Shown: positions 16,275 through 25,045, counted from the first letter of the stretch. The stretch: DNA of 28,633 nucleotides from Flavobacteriaceae bacterium (GCA_023700885.1 JAMPYA010000005.1:1-28633); one strand, 5' to 3'. Numbers and translations: made by a program. Notes: a model not told the origin generated them from the sequence alone.

Positions 16275-18488
16275 TTATAAATTAAACTTAATTCCCATGA
16301 CGTAATTTCGTCCCATGTTGTGGATCTCATCAGCTTTTAATCGAGATAAATGAGAAATATACGATTTGTTAAAAATATTCTGAATATTAAAGCTGGCATC
16401 AAATTTTAACTTTGCAAATGTAATAGTGCTGCCACTACTAAAGTTTAATAAGGTATAGCTTGAAGAAGGTGTTTCAAATTCACTTATTTTGGATTGATTA
16501 AAAGTGTGTTCAAAATTAATGGCTGCAAATAAATTTTGTGACCATTGGTTATTTTTGAAAGTGAATTTTAGCGTATTGTTCCACTTATCGGCGGGAATTA
16601 AAGGAAGCCTATTTCCATTTTTTTGTTCGCCTCTAACGAGTTCAAAGGAACTCTCTAAATGCAACCAATCCAGCGGATGAGGATGTAAATGAACACCAAT
16701 TTCTGAACCATATAATTGAGAGTCATCCTGTATGTAGGTATAAACATCATTTGCATTGATGACCGTATTGGTTGGTGTTAAAAAAATATAATTATTGATT
16801 TTATTGTAGAACAAATTAGTGTAGAATTCAAAATGATCTGTTTTGAATTCATAAGATAAATCTGTTTGAAAATTTTGTTCGTGTTTTAAATTAGCATTAC
16901 CAATTTCATATCGGTTGCTTCCTTCATGAACACCGTTTGACGTTAATTCAGCTAAATTAGGAGCTCTGAATCCGGTTGCAAAATTGAATCGGAATATACT
17001 GTTTTTATTGATATCAGTTTTTAAACCTATCGATGAGTTAAAACTATTAAAAGATTTATCAATAGCTTTTATATATCCCAATTCATTGATAATTCCATTT
17101 TCTTCTGAAGAAATTGCACGATGATCATATCTAATTCCGGCTTGAAAAGAAGTGTTTTTAAGGGCATAAAATAAGGTAGTATATAAACCTAAATCATTAA
17201 TAGAAGCATCAGGAATTAGTAGTTCCTCACCAAAATTGGTATTAGTTTGATTCATTCCCTGAAAACCAATAATACTTTCTATAGATTTAATTGTTGGTAA
17301 ATGGTATCTTAAATTATAACTGAAAGTCTTAAGTTTCATGGCTAGTTCTGCTTCGCCTTCTTCAACAAATTCCTTGCGATTGTTTTCAATATATCCTAAA
17401 TCTGCAACCAGTTTTCCATTTTCTAAATAATAATGGTGATGGGAACTAAGCAGATGTTGTTTAATTTCCTGATTGGGATATGCCGGATTTCTATGATTAG
17501 ATTGTAATTCAAACGCTTCCGGAATTCCTAGATTTGAATTGGTATAATTATATCTAATATTGCTGGAAAAATGTTCATTGCTATATCCAATCCCTGTTTT
17601 AAAATCGGCCTCATTAAAACGGGAATTATGAATGCGATTACCACTAGGAATTTTATAGTCTAAATGATTTGAATATCCACCTCTACCAAGGAAATTCCAA
17701 TTTTTTGACGAGGTTTTATAGCCTAAACTAAGATTGCTTCCTTGTGTATTGCTAAAGTATTTTTGAGCATAATCTATTTTGCTACTGTTTGAAGGTGCAA
17801 ATTTTTCTGGGGTGAAATAAAGAACTCCGCCCAAGGCATCAGATCCATAGAGTAAGGATGCAGGGCCTTTAATAATTTCTACACTTTCAATTCCGGCATC
17901 ATTTAAACCAATTCCGTGTTCATCACCAAATTGTTGATTCTCGACTCTAATTCCGTTAGCATATATTAAAACTCTGTTTCCGCTCAATCCCCTGATTACA
18001 GGTTTTCCAATTGAATTTCCTGTGGTAATTTGAGAAACTCCCGGTATTTGAGTTAATTGTTGCATTAAGGTAGATCCACCATTTTGTTGAAGCACTTTCA
18101 TACTCCTGAAATCTACCTTATTCACATTGTCTTTTTGAAGTTTGTGAAAAAGAGTAGATACAATTACTTCATCAATTTCAAAAACAATGGGATTTAATTG
18201 AATATCTAGATACTGTATTTCGTTCAGATTTACTTCAATAGATCGGGTTTCGAAACCCAAAGATGATAAGGTAATGGTTATTTTTCCGGCGGGTAATTTT
18301 TCTAAAAAAAACAGTCCATCTTTATTAGTGGTTGTGCCTTTGTGAATTTCCGGAGTGTATATTTCTACATTATATAAAGGATTTTGTAATGGATCCATTA
18401 CTTTTCCATTAAGTGATTTTTGAGCAAGTATTTGAAAAGGAAATAATAAAATAAATCCTACAAAAAGTAATTTATTTAAAAAATACAT
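16275..18488 (-). CDS. TonB-dependent outer-membrane receptor with carboxypeptidase-like N-terminal domain
   Basis: This 737-residue outer-membrane receptor imports a substrate using TonB energy. A signal peptide (1-22, ending LAQ) is followed by a CarboxypepD_reg-like domain (about 25-105; GKVMDPLQNPL to SLGFETRSIE). Next come a plug domain (about 115-225, with VIRGLSGNRVLIY and GPASLLYGSDALGG) and a beta-barrel up to the C-terminal K-F-N-L. The plug's DEHGIGLNDAGIE and a His-rich loop SSHHHYY near 350 resemble zinc or metal receptors such as ZnuD, but the substrate is inference. No SusD gene is adjacent, which argues against glycan uptake. It lies 44 bases after the small RGPP protein gene and downstream of the RND/PII-like operon, all on one strand. 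Confidence 0.9.
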   Translation of the reverse strand: MYFLNKLLFVGFILLFPFQILAQKSLNGKVMDPLQNPLYNVEIYTPEIHKGTTTNKDGLFFLEKLPAGKITITLSSLGFETRSIEVNLNEIQYLDIQLNPIVFEIDEVIVSTLFHKLQKDNVNKVDFRSMKVLQQNGGSTLMQQLTQIPGVSQITTGNSIGKPVIRGLSGNRVLIYANGIRVENQQFGDEHGIGLNDAGIESVEIIKGPASLLYGSDALGGVLYFTPEKFAPSNSSKIDYAQKYFSNTQGSNLSLGYKTSSKNWNFLGRGGYSNHLDYKIPSGNRIHNSRFNEADFKTGIGYSNEHFSSNIRYNYTNSNLGIPEAFELQSNHRNPAYPNQEIKQHLLSSHHHYYLENGKLVADLGYIENNRKEFVEEGEAELAMKLKTFSYNLRYHLPTIKSIESIIGFQGMNQTNTNFGEELLIPDASINDLGLYTTLFYALKNTSFQAGIRYDHRAISSEENGIINELGYIKAIDKSFNSFNSSIGLKTDINKNSIFRFNFATGFRAPNLAELTSNGVHEGSNRYEIGNANLKHEQNFQTDLSYEFKTDHFEFYTNLFYNKINNYIFLTPTNTVINANDVYTYIQDDSQLYGSEIGVHLHPHPLDWLHLESSFELVRGEQKNGNRLPLIPADKWNNTLKFTFKNNQWSQNLFAAINFEHTFNQSKISEFETPSSSYTLLNFSSGSTITFAKLKFDASFNIQNIFNKSYISHLSRLKADEIHNMGRNYVMGIKFNL

Positions 18489-18532
18489 AATTTTAAGGTT
18501 AAAAGTTAAATAATAAGTTTATTTTCAATTAA

Positions 18533-18850
18533 TTAGAATAAAGATGGAGGCCCTCTTGTATAAATTGAAAATGAATACCTAGTTACTTTTAAATAAGAAG
18601 TTTTGAAATTTAGATCCTTAAAAAACGGAAAAGATAAAATTTCAGTGGAATTAAAACTTAAGGTTGACTTAATTAGAAATAACTGATGAAATATAGTACA
18701 CCTTAAATAATTAACAGCCTTATTGTATCCGGCTTTTGTTGAATTGGAGTCAATATGATTTTCAAAGCTATGATCAAACTGAATAACAGTAGGTAATACT
18801 AACGTTAGAATTAAAAAAAAGCTTATTATATTTTTTGCTTTAAGACTCAT
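18533..18850 (-). CDS. Small exported or membrane-anchored protein with RGPP tail, unknown function
   Basis: This 105-residue protein is counted from the ATG at 18850. A TTG start at 18871 would add seven residues but lies inside a promoter box and is unlikely. A hydrophobic segment (about 8-23) is followed by FDHSFENH and, near residue 50, a C-x4-H. It ends R-G-P-P-S-L-F. I do not recognise a named family. My impression is that small flavobacterial proteins of this build, with His/Cys pairs after a signal segment and a terminal RGPP, lie before TonB-dependent receptors, possibly for metals. The gene sits 44 bases upstream of the receptor gene and is probably co-transcribed. It has its own -7 box 18 bases upstream. 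Confidence 0.6.
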   Translation of the reverse strand: MSLKAKNIISFFLILTLVLPTVIQFDHSFENHIDSNSTKAGYNKAVNYLRCTIFHQLFLIKSTLSFNSTEILSFPFFKDLNFKTSYLKVTRYSFSIYTRGPPSLF

Positions 18851-18861
18851 CTCAACTATTA

Positions 18862-18922
18862 TAAAAAGCAAAAATAGGAAATCTTAATCAAGTATTTCTC
18901 TATACTTTCTTTAGATTTCCTA
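18862..18922 (-). terminator. Nested hairpin after the PII-like gene, probable operon terminator
   Basis: TAGGAAATCT (18875-18884) pairs perfectly with 18913-18922, and inside it AAGTAT (18890-18895) pairs with ATACTT (18902-18907) around a 6-base loop. On the minus strand the structure is followed by TTTTTGCTTTTTA. It begins 20 bases beyond the PII-like stop codon. The T-run coincides with a TATTTTTG promoter box for the next gene. Confidence 0.55.
18869..18876 (-). promoter_or_regulatory. Predicted -7 element for the small RGPP protein and TonB receptor
   Basis: On the minus strand this is TATTTTTG, an exact TAnnTTTG, 18 bases upstream of the ATG at 18850. It overlaps the foot of the terminator-like hairpin. 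No TTG at proper -33 spacing is seen. Confidence 0.4.
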
Positions 18923-18942
18923 AAAATATTTAGATTTAAGGT

Positions 18943-19257
18943 TTAATTAACAAACTTTTCAACCCCTAACACAATGGCATGTATCGGATTTTGTCCATTA
19001 ATTTTTAGGTTAAATTCTGTAACTTGTTCCATCATTTTTTCAATGAGTTCAGCTGAAGTAAATGTGAAATACAAACTCGAGTTTAATTCATAATCATCAT
19101 CAGCAGAAGAAAACCAGTTTCCTGTTAGGGTATCAGCATCCGTAGAATTGTATCCTTTAATATTGGTGCTGCTAAATTGTTTTATTTCAGCTTTTTTGAA
19201 TAGTTCGGGAAGATATTTTTCATATTCCTGAACACTTGTTATGATTAATAATTTCAT
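18943..19257 (-). CDS. PII-like small protein linked to an RND pump
   Basis: The 104-residue cytoplasmic protein follows the beta-alpha-beta-beta-alpha-beta order of the PII fold. Strand KLLIITSV is followed by helix YEKYLPELFKKAE, strand FSSTNIKGY and a loop where PII proteins have the T-loop (about 38-58). Strand LYFTFTS, helix ELIEKMMEQVTEFN and a final strand HAIVLGVEKFV complete it. The I-K-G-Y segment corresponds in position to the V-K-G-F/Y of PII. It is not GlnB: the T-loop uridylylation tyrosine context and the ATP motifs are absent. The start is four bases after the RND stop codon, so it is the last gene of the efflux operon and probably senses a ligand or modulates the pump. The ligand is unknown. 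Confidence 0.65.
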   Translation of the reverse strand: MKLLIITSVQEYEKYLPELFKKAEIKQFSSTNIKGYNSTDADTLTGNWFSSADDDYELNSSLYFTFTSAELIEKMMEQVTEFNLKINGQNPIHAIVLGVEKFVN

Positions 19258-19261
19258 GTGA

Positions 19262-22200
19262 TTAGTTTTTATATTTATGTTTTTCGGTGTAGTAATAAAT
19301 TAATGGCACCATTAACAAGGTTAGAACCGTAGATAAAATTGTTCCACCTAATAATGAGATGGCTAATCCTTGAAAAATTGGATCTGTTAACATTACTAAA
19401 GCTCCAATTACAACTGTACCGGCGGTTAATAAGATTGGAGTAGTACGTACCGCACCGGCTTCAATAACGGCTTGCCTTAAACCGATTCCATCTGCTAATC
19501 GAATATTTACAAAGTCGATTAACAAAACAGAGTTTCGTACCATAATTCCGGCAAGTGCTATTAATCCAATCATCGAAGTTGCGGTAAAATAGGCGCCAAA
19601 TATCCAATGTCCTAGAATGATTCCAACTAAAGATAAAGGGATAGCGATCATCATTACAACAGGGGCTCTGAAACTTTCAAACCATCCAACTAAAATGATG
19701 TAAATAAATATAATTACAATGGCAAAAGAAGAACCTAAATCGCGAAAAACTTCATAGGTAATTTGCCACTCACCATCCCATTTTACGGTATAATTGTCAT
19801 TATAAGTTGGTTGTTTTGTAAATTCTTCATTAAGACTAAAGCCTTCTGGTATTTTAATGTCTTTTAATTGGTCTGATAATGATAAAATGGCATATACCGG
19901 ACTTTCTAAATCCCCAGCCATATCAGCAGTTACATAAACAACGCGTTGCTGATTTTTACGCATAATGCTTTTATCAATAGCTTTTTCAGTTACCTTAACT
20001 AAGTTGCTTACTGGAACAGCCTGACCCGTTTGTGAAATAACCTTAAGCTGTAATAAATCTTGAACAGATGATTTATCTTGATCGTGTAATTGTAACACTA
20101 TTCCAACTTCATTATTGGCAGACTCTTTTGATAATTTACTGATAGGGCGGTTTGAAAGTGCCATATTTAAGGTGGCTACTATCTGTTGAGGAGCAATTCC
20201 GTTAAGCATTGCCTTTTCTTTGTCAACCTCAAAATTGTATTCTTTTTGATCGGCCTCAATCATCCAATCAACATCAACAACATCAGTGGTGTTCGCTATT
20301 TTTTCTTTTAATTGATGGGCAATATTGAGTTGTTCTTGATAATCTGGTCCATATACTTCGGCAACTAAAGTTGATAAAACAGGAGGTCCCGGTGGAACTT
20401 CAATAATTTTTATATTGGCATTATAAGCCTTTCCAATTGTTTGAAGTTGAGGTCTAATTTTTTTGGTGATATCATGACTTTGTTGATTTCTTTCACTTTT
20501 GTGAACTAAATTTACCTGTATATCTGCAACATTAGATCCTCTTCTTAAATCGTAATGTCTTACTAATCCGTTAAAGGTAATTGGAGATGCCGTTCCAACA
20601 TAACTTTGATAATCCTTTACCATCGGATTTTGACTTACCACTTGGGCAATTTCTTTGGTAACCATGGCGGTTCGTTCCAAAGTGGTGCCTTCTGGCATAT
20701 CAACCACTATCTGAAACTCATTTTTGTCATCAAAAGGTAACATTTTTACGCCGACAGATTTAGTTAAGAATAAACTAATGGTAAATACAAAAAGTAAGAT
20801 ATTTAGTCCAAAAAATAGATAGCGTTTTTTCTTATTGTCTATAAGAGGGATTAAAAACCGAGTATACAATTGGTATATCTTGGTGTCATGTAGTTCAACT
20901 CCTTTTTCTTCTTTTTTATTCTTTTTATCTTTTTCTTGAAGGAAAAGAAAGCCTAAATAAGGTGTAATTGTTAAAGCAACAAATAAAGATATAAACATAG
21001 CAATGGAAGAACCAATTGGAATCGGACTCATATAAGGTCCCATCAATCCGGATACAAATGCCATAGGTAATACAGAGGCAATTACAATAATGGTTGCTAA
21101 AATAGTTGGATTCCCCACTTCATTGATAGAATATATGGCAGCTTGCTTAAAGGGCAATCGCTTCATTTGGAAGTGACGATGCATATTTTCTGCAATGATA
21201 ATAGAATTATCAACTACAATACCTGTTACAAATACTAGCGCAAATAATGTGATACCATTCAAGGTATAATCCATAAAATAATAACTGAAAATGGTCAAAG
21301 CAAAAGTGATGGGTACCGATAAAAACACCACTAATCCTCCTTTCCAGCCCATAGCCAACATGACCACCAAGGAAACGGATAAAACAGCAATTAATAAGTT
21401 AACCAGTAAATCATTTACTTTATCTGAAGCAGTTTCGCCGTAATTTCGGCTGACAGAAACATGAACATCATCTGGAATTAAATCCTTTTTAAGATGGTCA
21501 ATTTTATCTAAAATTACTTTAGATACTTTCATTGCGTCTCCTCCTTTTTGTTTTCCAACAGAAAGCGTTACCGCTTGATATTCTGATGGAAATGCTTTAG
21601 ATTTCTCATCTGCAATTCCATATCCAAAAGAAACATAAGAACTTGGGTTTTCAGGTCCGTCAGTTACTGTAGCGATTTGTTTTAAATAAATTGGAGTATT
21701 TTTGTTAACACCCACAATGATATTTTCTACATCTTCTACTGTGTTTAAAAAATTGCCGGTATTAATAACAAATTCAGTGTCATTATTTTTAATATTTCCT
21801 GATGAAAATTGTTGATTGTTTATTTGTATTTTTTGAGCTACATTGATAAAATCAACTTTATTTTCTGCCATTTTATCTTTGTCTAAAATTACATTTACCT
21901 GTCTGTTGCGACCGCCAATAATTTTGGTAATACCAACACCATCAACTTTTTCAACTTCAGAATTAATTTCAGACATTAATTGTTTTAATTGAAAATCATC
22001 AGATGTTTCGCTCCAAAGTGTTAATCCCAAAACAGGCACATCGTCTATAGCACGCGTTTTAACCAATGGCATGGAAACTCCTTGAGGCATTTGATCCATG
22101 TGTTTCATAATCTCATTGTAAAGTTGTACATAAGATTCTTCTACATTTTCGCCTACATAAAACTGAACAATGACCATGGCTTGTTCTTTCATCGAGGTAG

Positions 22201-22459
22201 AATACACATATTCTACACCGGGTAGATTAGAGATTATTTTCTCTAAGGGTTTTACAACCCTTGACTCCATTTCAGTAGGTGATGCGCCTGGAAATTGGAT
22301 AAAAACATCTGCTAAAGGAACCTCAATCTGAGGTTCTTCTTCTCTTGGAATCAAATAAGAACTGTATAAACCTAATAGAACAAAAGAAACCATTAGCAAT
22401 ACTGTTAATTTTGACTGCAAGAAAAATTCAGCTATTTTTGCTGCTAAACCGTTTTTCAT
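19262..22459 (-). CDS. Efflux RND transporter permease subunit (AcrB/MdtC-like)
   Basis: This 1065-residue proton-driven inner-membrane pump has the RND layout: a first membrane helix (about 15-36), a large periplasmic domain with the P-G-A-S-P-T-E-M-E segment, and TM2-6. A second half repeats this, followed by TM8-12. Asp417 in GIVVDNSIIIAEN matches the first of the paired TM4 aspartates of AcrB; the second is Asn here. TM10 has GIMVRNSVLLIDF in place of the AcrB lysine region. These substitutions and the sequence style match a Bacteroidota subgroup whose substrates are mostly undefined. The heavy-metal CzcA/CusA signature is not evident. It is preceded by MFP and TolC genes and followed after 4 bases by the PII-like gene. 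Confidence 0.93.
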   Translation of the reverse strand: MKNGLAAKIAEFFLQSKLTVLLMVSFVLLGLYSSYLIPREEEPQIEVPLADVFIQFPGASPTEMESRVVKPLEKIISNLPGVEYVYSTSMKEQAMVIVQFYVGENVEESYVQLYNEIMKHMDQMPQGVSMPLVKTRAIDDVPVLGLTLWSETSDDFQLKQLMSEINSEVEKVDGVGITKIIGGRNRQVNVILDKDKMAENKVDFINVAQKIQINNQQFSSGNIKNNDTEFVINTGNFLNTVEDVENIIVGVNKNTPIYLKQIATVTDGPENPSSYVSFGYGIADEKSKAFPSEYQAVTLSVGKQKGGDAMKVSKVILDKIDHLKKDLIPDDVHVSVSRNYGETASDKVNDLLVNLLIAVLSVSLVVMLAMGWKGGLVVFLSVPITFALTIFSYYFMDYTLNGITLFALVFVTGIVVDNSIIIAENMHRHFQMKRLPFKQAAIYSINEVGNPTILATIIVIASVLPMAFVSGLMGPYMSPIPIGSSIAMFISLFVALTITPYLGFLFLQEKDKKNKKEEKGVELHDTKIYQLYTRFLIPLIDNKKKRYLFFGLNILLFVFTISLFLTKSVGVKMLPFDDKNEFQIVVDMPEGTTLERTAMVTKEIAQVVSQNPMVKDYQSYVGTASPITFNGLVRHYDLRRGSNVADIQVNLVHKSERNQQSHDITKKIRPQLQTIGKAYNANIKIIEVPPGPPVLSTLVAEVYGPDYQEQLNIAHQLKEKIANTTDVVDVDWMIEADQKEYNFEVDKEKAMLNGIAPQQIVATLNMALSNRPISKLSKESANNEVGIVLQLHDQDKSSVQDLLQLKVISQTGQAVPVSNLVKVTEKAIDKSIMRKNQQRVVYVTADMAGDLESPVYAILSLSDQLKDIKIPEGFSLNEEFTKQPTYNDNYTVKWDGEWQITYEVFRDLGSSFAIVIIFIYIILVGWFESFRAPVVMMIAIPLSLVGIILGHWIFGAYFTATSMIGLIALAGIMVRNSVLLIDFVNIRLADGIGLRQAVIEAGAVRTTPILLTAGTVVIGALVMLTDPIFQGLAISLLGGTILSTVLTLLMVPLIYYYTEKHKYKN

Positions 22460-22461
22460 AT

Positions 22462-22516
22462 ATAAATATTTTATTTGTTTTTTATAATGTCATATGGAAT
22501 ACGCCAGTTTAATTAA
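22462..22516 (-). repeat. Leader element copy 2, upstream of the RND gene
   Basis: This 55-base block is about 85% identical to 10115-10166 and has the same orientation. It lies in the 107-base gap between the MFP stop and the RND start; its CATATG core begins about 30 bases from the ATG. It differs from copy 1 by five substitutions and three one-base insertions. Confidence 0.75.
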
Positions 22517-22566
22517 ATATTTTTTATTAATATTTAGGTTTTGTAAAATTGGCTATTTCATAATAA

Positions 22567-23640
22567 TTATTGTTTTATGGCAATTTTAGCTCCGTTATAC
22601 AAATGACCTTCTGCACTAATGATATAAGCCTCACCTTTTTTTAATCCAGATAATATTTCAACATCTTCACCAATAGTTTTTCCAATTCTTACCCAACGTA
22701 AAATAGCAGTGTTAGATTGACTAATGGTATAAATTCCGGTTAATTCTCCTCTTTTTACTAAAATAGATTTTGGGATACTTACTGTTCTAAATTCAGTAGT
22801 TTCTATTGGAAAAAGCGTATTTACAAACATACCCGAATATAATTTTGCAGTGGTAGGGTCTAGGTTAATTTTTACAATGTACTGTCCGCCCGTTAATCTT
22901 GAAGAATTGCTTAGCTCAGAAACTTTTCCTGTTAATAGGTCTCCGGTAGATTTAACAGTAACCTTTACGGCTGTGCCTAATTCAATCTTAGAAATTTCCG
23001 ATTCCGGAATCATAGCTGTAGCAACAAATTTACCCGGAGCTTCCAAACTTACTAATGGCATGCCCGGGTTTGCCATATCGCCACTATTTACATATTTTCC
23101 GGTAATAGTTCCGCTAAAAGGTGCTCTAATATTACTATAAGATAAATGAGCATATATTTCATTTTGCATTTGTATAGCAGCTTCTAATTGTGCTTTGGCT
23201 ACTTCATAACGCGTAGTCATGTCATCTAATTCTTTTTGTGAAGCACTATTCTGACTAAATAAGGTTTTAAATCGATGGTAATCTTTTTCAGCATTTTTTA
23301 ATCCTGCTTTTGCCTGAATAATTCCAGCTTTTACCTGAGCCTCTTTTGCTAATAAATCATTGTTGTTGATACTTATTAATAACTGACCCTTAGTTACTTT
23401 ATCACCAACTTTAACGTGAATGTTGGTAATATAACCCATCATACGGGTGCTAATTTCAGCATGCTGATCGGTTGTTATCGTGCCGCTTGCAGATAAAAAA
23501 GAACCCTCATTTAATGAAGATGTGGTGTCAACTTTTACATTAATGGTAGTTGTTTGTTTGTCTATTTCTTTTGGGGTATCACCGCAACTATAAGTAAACA
23601 ATGCACCGATTATCATGAATATTGAAATTATATTTTTCAT
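22567..23640 (-). CDS. Efflux RND transporter periplasmic adaptor (membrane fusion protein), lipoprotein
   Basis: The 357-residue adaptor links the RND pump to the TolC channel across the periplasm. The lipobox F-T-Y-S-C gives lipidated Cys19. The order is typical. A first lipoyl half-motif (GYITNIHVKVGDKVTKGQ, about 70-87) is followed by a helical hairpin (about 95-165) and a second lipoyl half (IRAPFSGTITG, about 175). A beta-barrel with SRLTGGQYIVKINLD (about 245) and a membrane-proximal domain finish it. It is the middle gene of tolC-like, MFP, RND. The 107-base gap to the RND gene is wide for an operon and holds the leader element. Confidence 0.93.
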   Translation of the reverse strand: MKNIISIFMIIGALFTYSCGDTPKEIDKQTTTINVKVDTTSSLNEGSFLSASGTITTDQHAEISTRMMGYITNIHVKVGDKVTKGQLLISINNNDLLAKEAQVKAGIIQAKAGLKNAEKDYHRFKTLFSQNSASQKELDDMTTRYEVAKAQLEAAIQMQNEIYAHLSYSNIRAPFSGTITGKYVNSGDMANPGMPLVSLEAPGKFVATAMIPESEISKIELGTAVKVTVKSTGDLLTGKVSELSNSSRLTGGQYIVKINLDPTTAKLYSGMFVNTLFPIETTEFRTVSIPKSILVKRGELTGIYTISQSNTAILRWVRIGKTIGEDVEILSGLKKGEAYIISAEGHLYNGAKIAIKQ

Positions 23641-23667
23641 TTTGATATATTTTTTAAGTGAGTTTTT

Positions 23668-24993
23668 TTATTGATTTTGAATGAATTTCAATTGTGAAAT
23701 AGTAAAATTATACTCGAAAATGGCTTGTAAATATTCCATTTGTTTTTGAAGGAAAACAGTTTCAGCTTGTAGTAAATCAGCAGTTTTTTCTAATCCTTGA
23801 TTAAAACGATTTTTTCTGATAGTTAAAGCTTCTTCTGAGTGATTTTTACCTAATAAGGTCAATTGTAACTTATTTTCAGCATTGATAAATTGACGTTTTG
23901 CTGTTTCCAACTCCATTTGACTATAAGTTAAATAGGTGTCTAAATTGAGTTCTGCAATTTTAAGCGCTGCTTTTTGCTTTTGAACTTCACCGATGTTTTG
24001 AAATCCTTTAAAAATATCCCAAGACATGCGAATTCCCAACATATAAGAATCACTGTGAGTTTTCAAAAATTCATCATCAGTCCAGTTAAAATGGGCAAAG
24101 GCATTGATGTTGGGTACAAATTTCATTTTACTGGATTCATACATATTCTTTTGTGCAGTAAGGCCGTATTGTGTCGCTTTTAAATCTGAACGTTCTGTAG
24201 AAAGTTGATTGTTTAAATTTACTTTTTCGGTGTTAAGTATCAACTCTTCTGTTGGTTTTAAGCTAATTAACGCTTCAGTTCCCATTAGAAAGTTTAAATA
24301 TGCCGAAGTGTCTTGTACTAATTTCTCAGCATTTTGAAGTTGATTTTGAATGTCAGTAACATGAATTTCAATTTCCAACAAATCATTTTTCTTCAAAAAT
24401 CCCTGATTAAAAAAGTTGCTGGCTATTTTTTTATGCTCTAAAATGGCCTTTTCTGCAGATTTGTAAACTTCAACCAATTGATACATCAGCTGTAATTGGC
24501 CATAGACTTTTTTAACCTCTAAAAGTGTTTGATTTTCAGTATGTGTAGCCATAGAACTTCTGGCATCGAGTACGTTTTTAGCAGCTTTTCTGCCAAAAAC
24601 TCCATCAACATTTATTAAAGGTTGTAATACTTGGATTTGAGAGACGTAATGTTCTGTTCTTTCCGGATTGTTTAAAGCATTTGGATCGAAACTTGCCATA
24701 GTTACTTGTTGTTGTTGCAAGGTAAATCCGAAAGCGTTTAAAGGGTCATTTGTAGCTAAAGCTGTATAAGATAAATTAAGCTGAGGTAATATAATTCCTA
24801 AACTTTTGTTATAGTCAGCTTGGGCAGATTTTATTTGCTGATTGGCTATGAGTATGCTACGGTTTTTTTCTCGAGCACTATTAATAGCTTCTTCTAAGGT
24901 AATCGCTTTTTGTGCTTGTAATAATTGAGAAAATAAAATTGTTAATAAAATAATAGTTATTTTGCGATAACTATAAAATAAATTGCTTTTCAT
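23668..24993 (-). CDS. TolC-family outer-membrane efflux protein
   Basis: The 441-residue outer-membrane channel has a signal peptide (1-27, ending LLQAQ) and two outer-membrane-efflux-protein repeats rich in long amphipathic helices. ITLEEAINSAREKNRSI opens the first repeat (about 31) and SERSDLKATQYGL lies in the second (about 265). It completes the tripartite pump with the following MFP and RND. It is the first gene of the operon; a TAAATTTG promoter box and a GTAACA-N2-TGTTAC palindrome lie just upstream. No regulator gene is adjacent. Confidence 0.92.
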   Translation of the reverse strand: MKSNLFYSYRKITIILLTILFSQLLQAQKAITLEEAINSAREKNRSILIANQQIKSAQADYNKSLGIILPQLNLSYTALATNDPLNAFGFTLQQQQVTMASFDPNALNNPERTEHYVSQIQVLQPLINVDGVFGRKAAKNVLDARSSMATHTENQTLLEVKKVYGQLQLMYQLVEVYKSAEKAILEHKKIASNFFNQGFLKKNDLLEIEIHVTDIQNQLQNAEKLVQDTSAYLNFLMGTEALISLKPTEELILNTEKVNLNNQLSTERSDLKATQYGLTAQKNMYESSKMKFVPNINAFAHFNWTDDEFLKTHSDSYMLGIRMSWDIFKGFQNIGEVQKQKAALKIAELNLDTYLTYSQMELETAKRQFINAENKLQLTLLGKNHSEEALTIRKNRFNQGLEKTADLLQAETVFLQKQMEYLQAIFEYNFTISQLKFIQNQ

Positions 24994-25015
24994 GGATTTT
25001 ATATTAAAGATACGG

Positions 25016-25023
25016 CAAATTTA
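25016..25023 (-). promoter_or_regulatory. Predicted -7 promoter element of the efflux operon
   Basis: On the minus strand this is TAAATTTG, an exact match, 22 bases upstream of the TolC-like ATG. A TTG (25040-25042) lies 16 bases further upstream, slightly short for the -33 element. Confidence 0.45.
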
Positions 25024-25045
25024 TAGTGTAGTTGAGTATCAAAAT

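Noticed and set aside
18851..18871. A TTG start that would lengthen the RGPP protein by seven residues.
   Set aside because: The TTG is part of a consensus -7 promoter box, so it would not be transcribed from that promoter, and a good ATG follows at 18850.
19262..22459. Assignment of the RND pump as a CzcA/CusA heavy-metal exporter.
   Set aside because: The TM4 and TM10 motifs (VVDNSII, VRNSVLL) do not carry the heavy-metal signature I would expect; left as an RND pump of unknown substrate.
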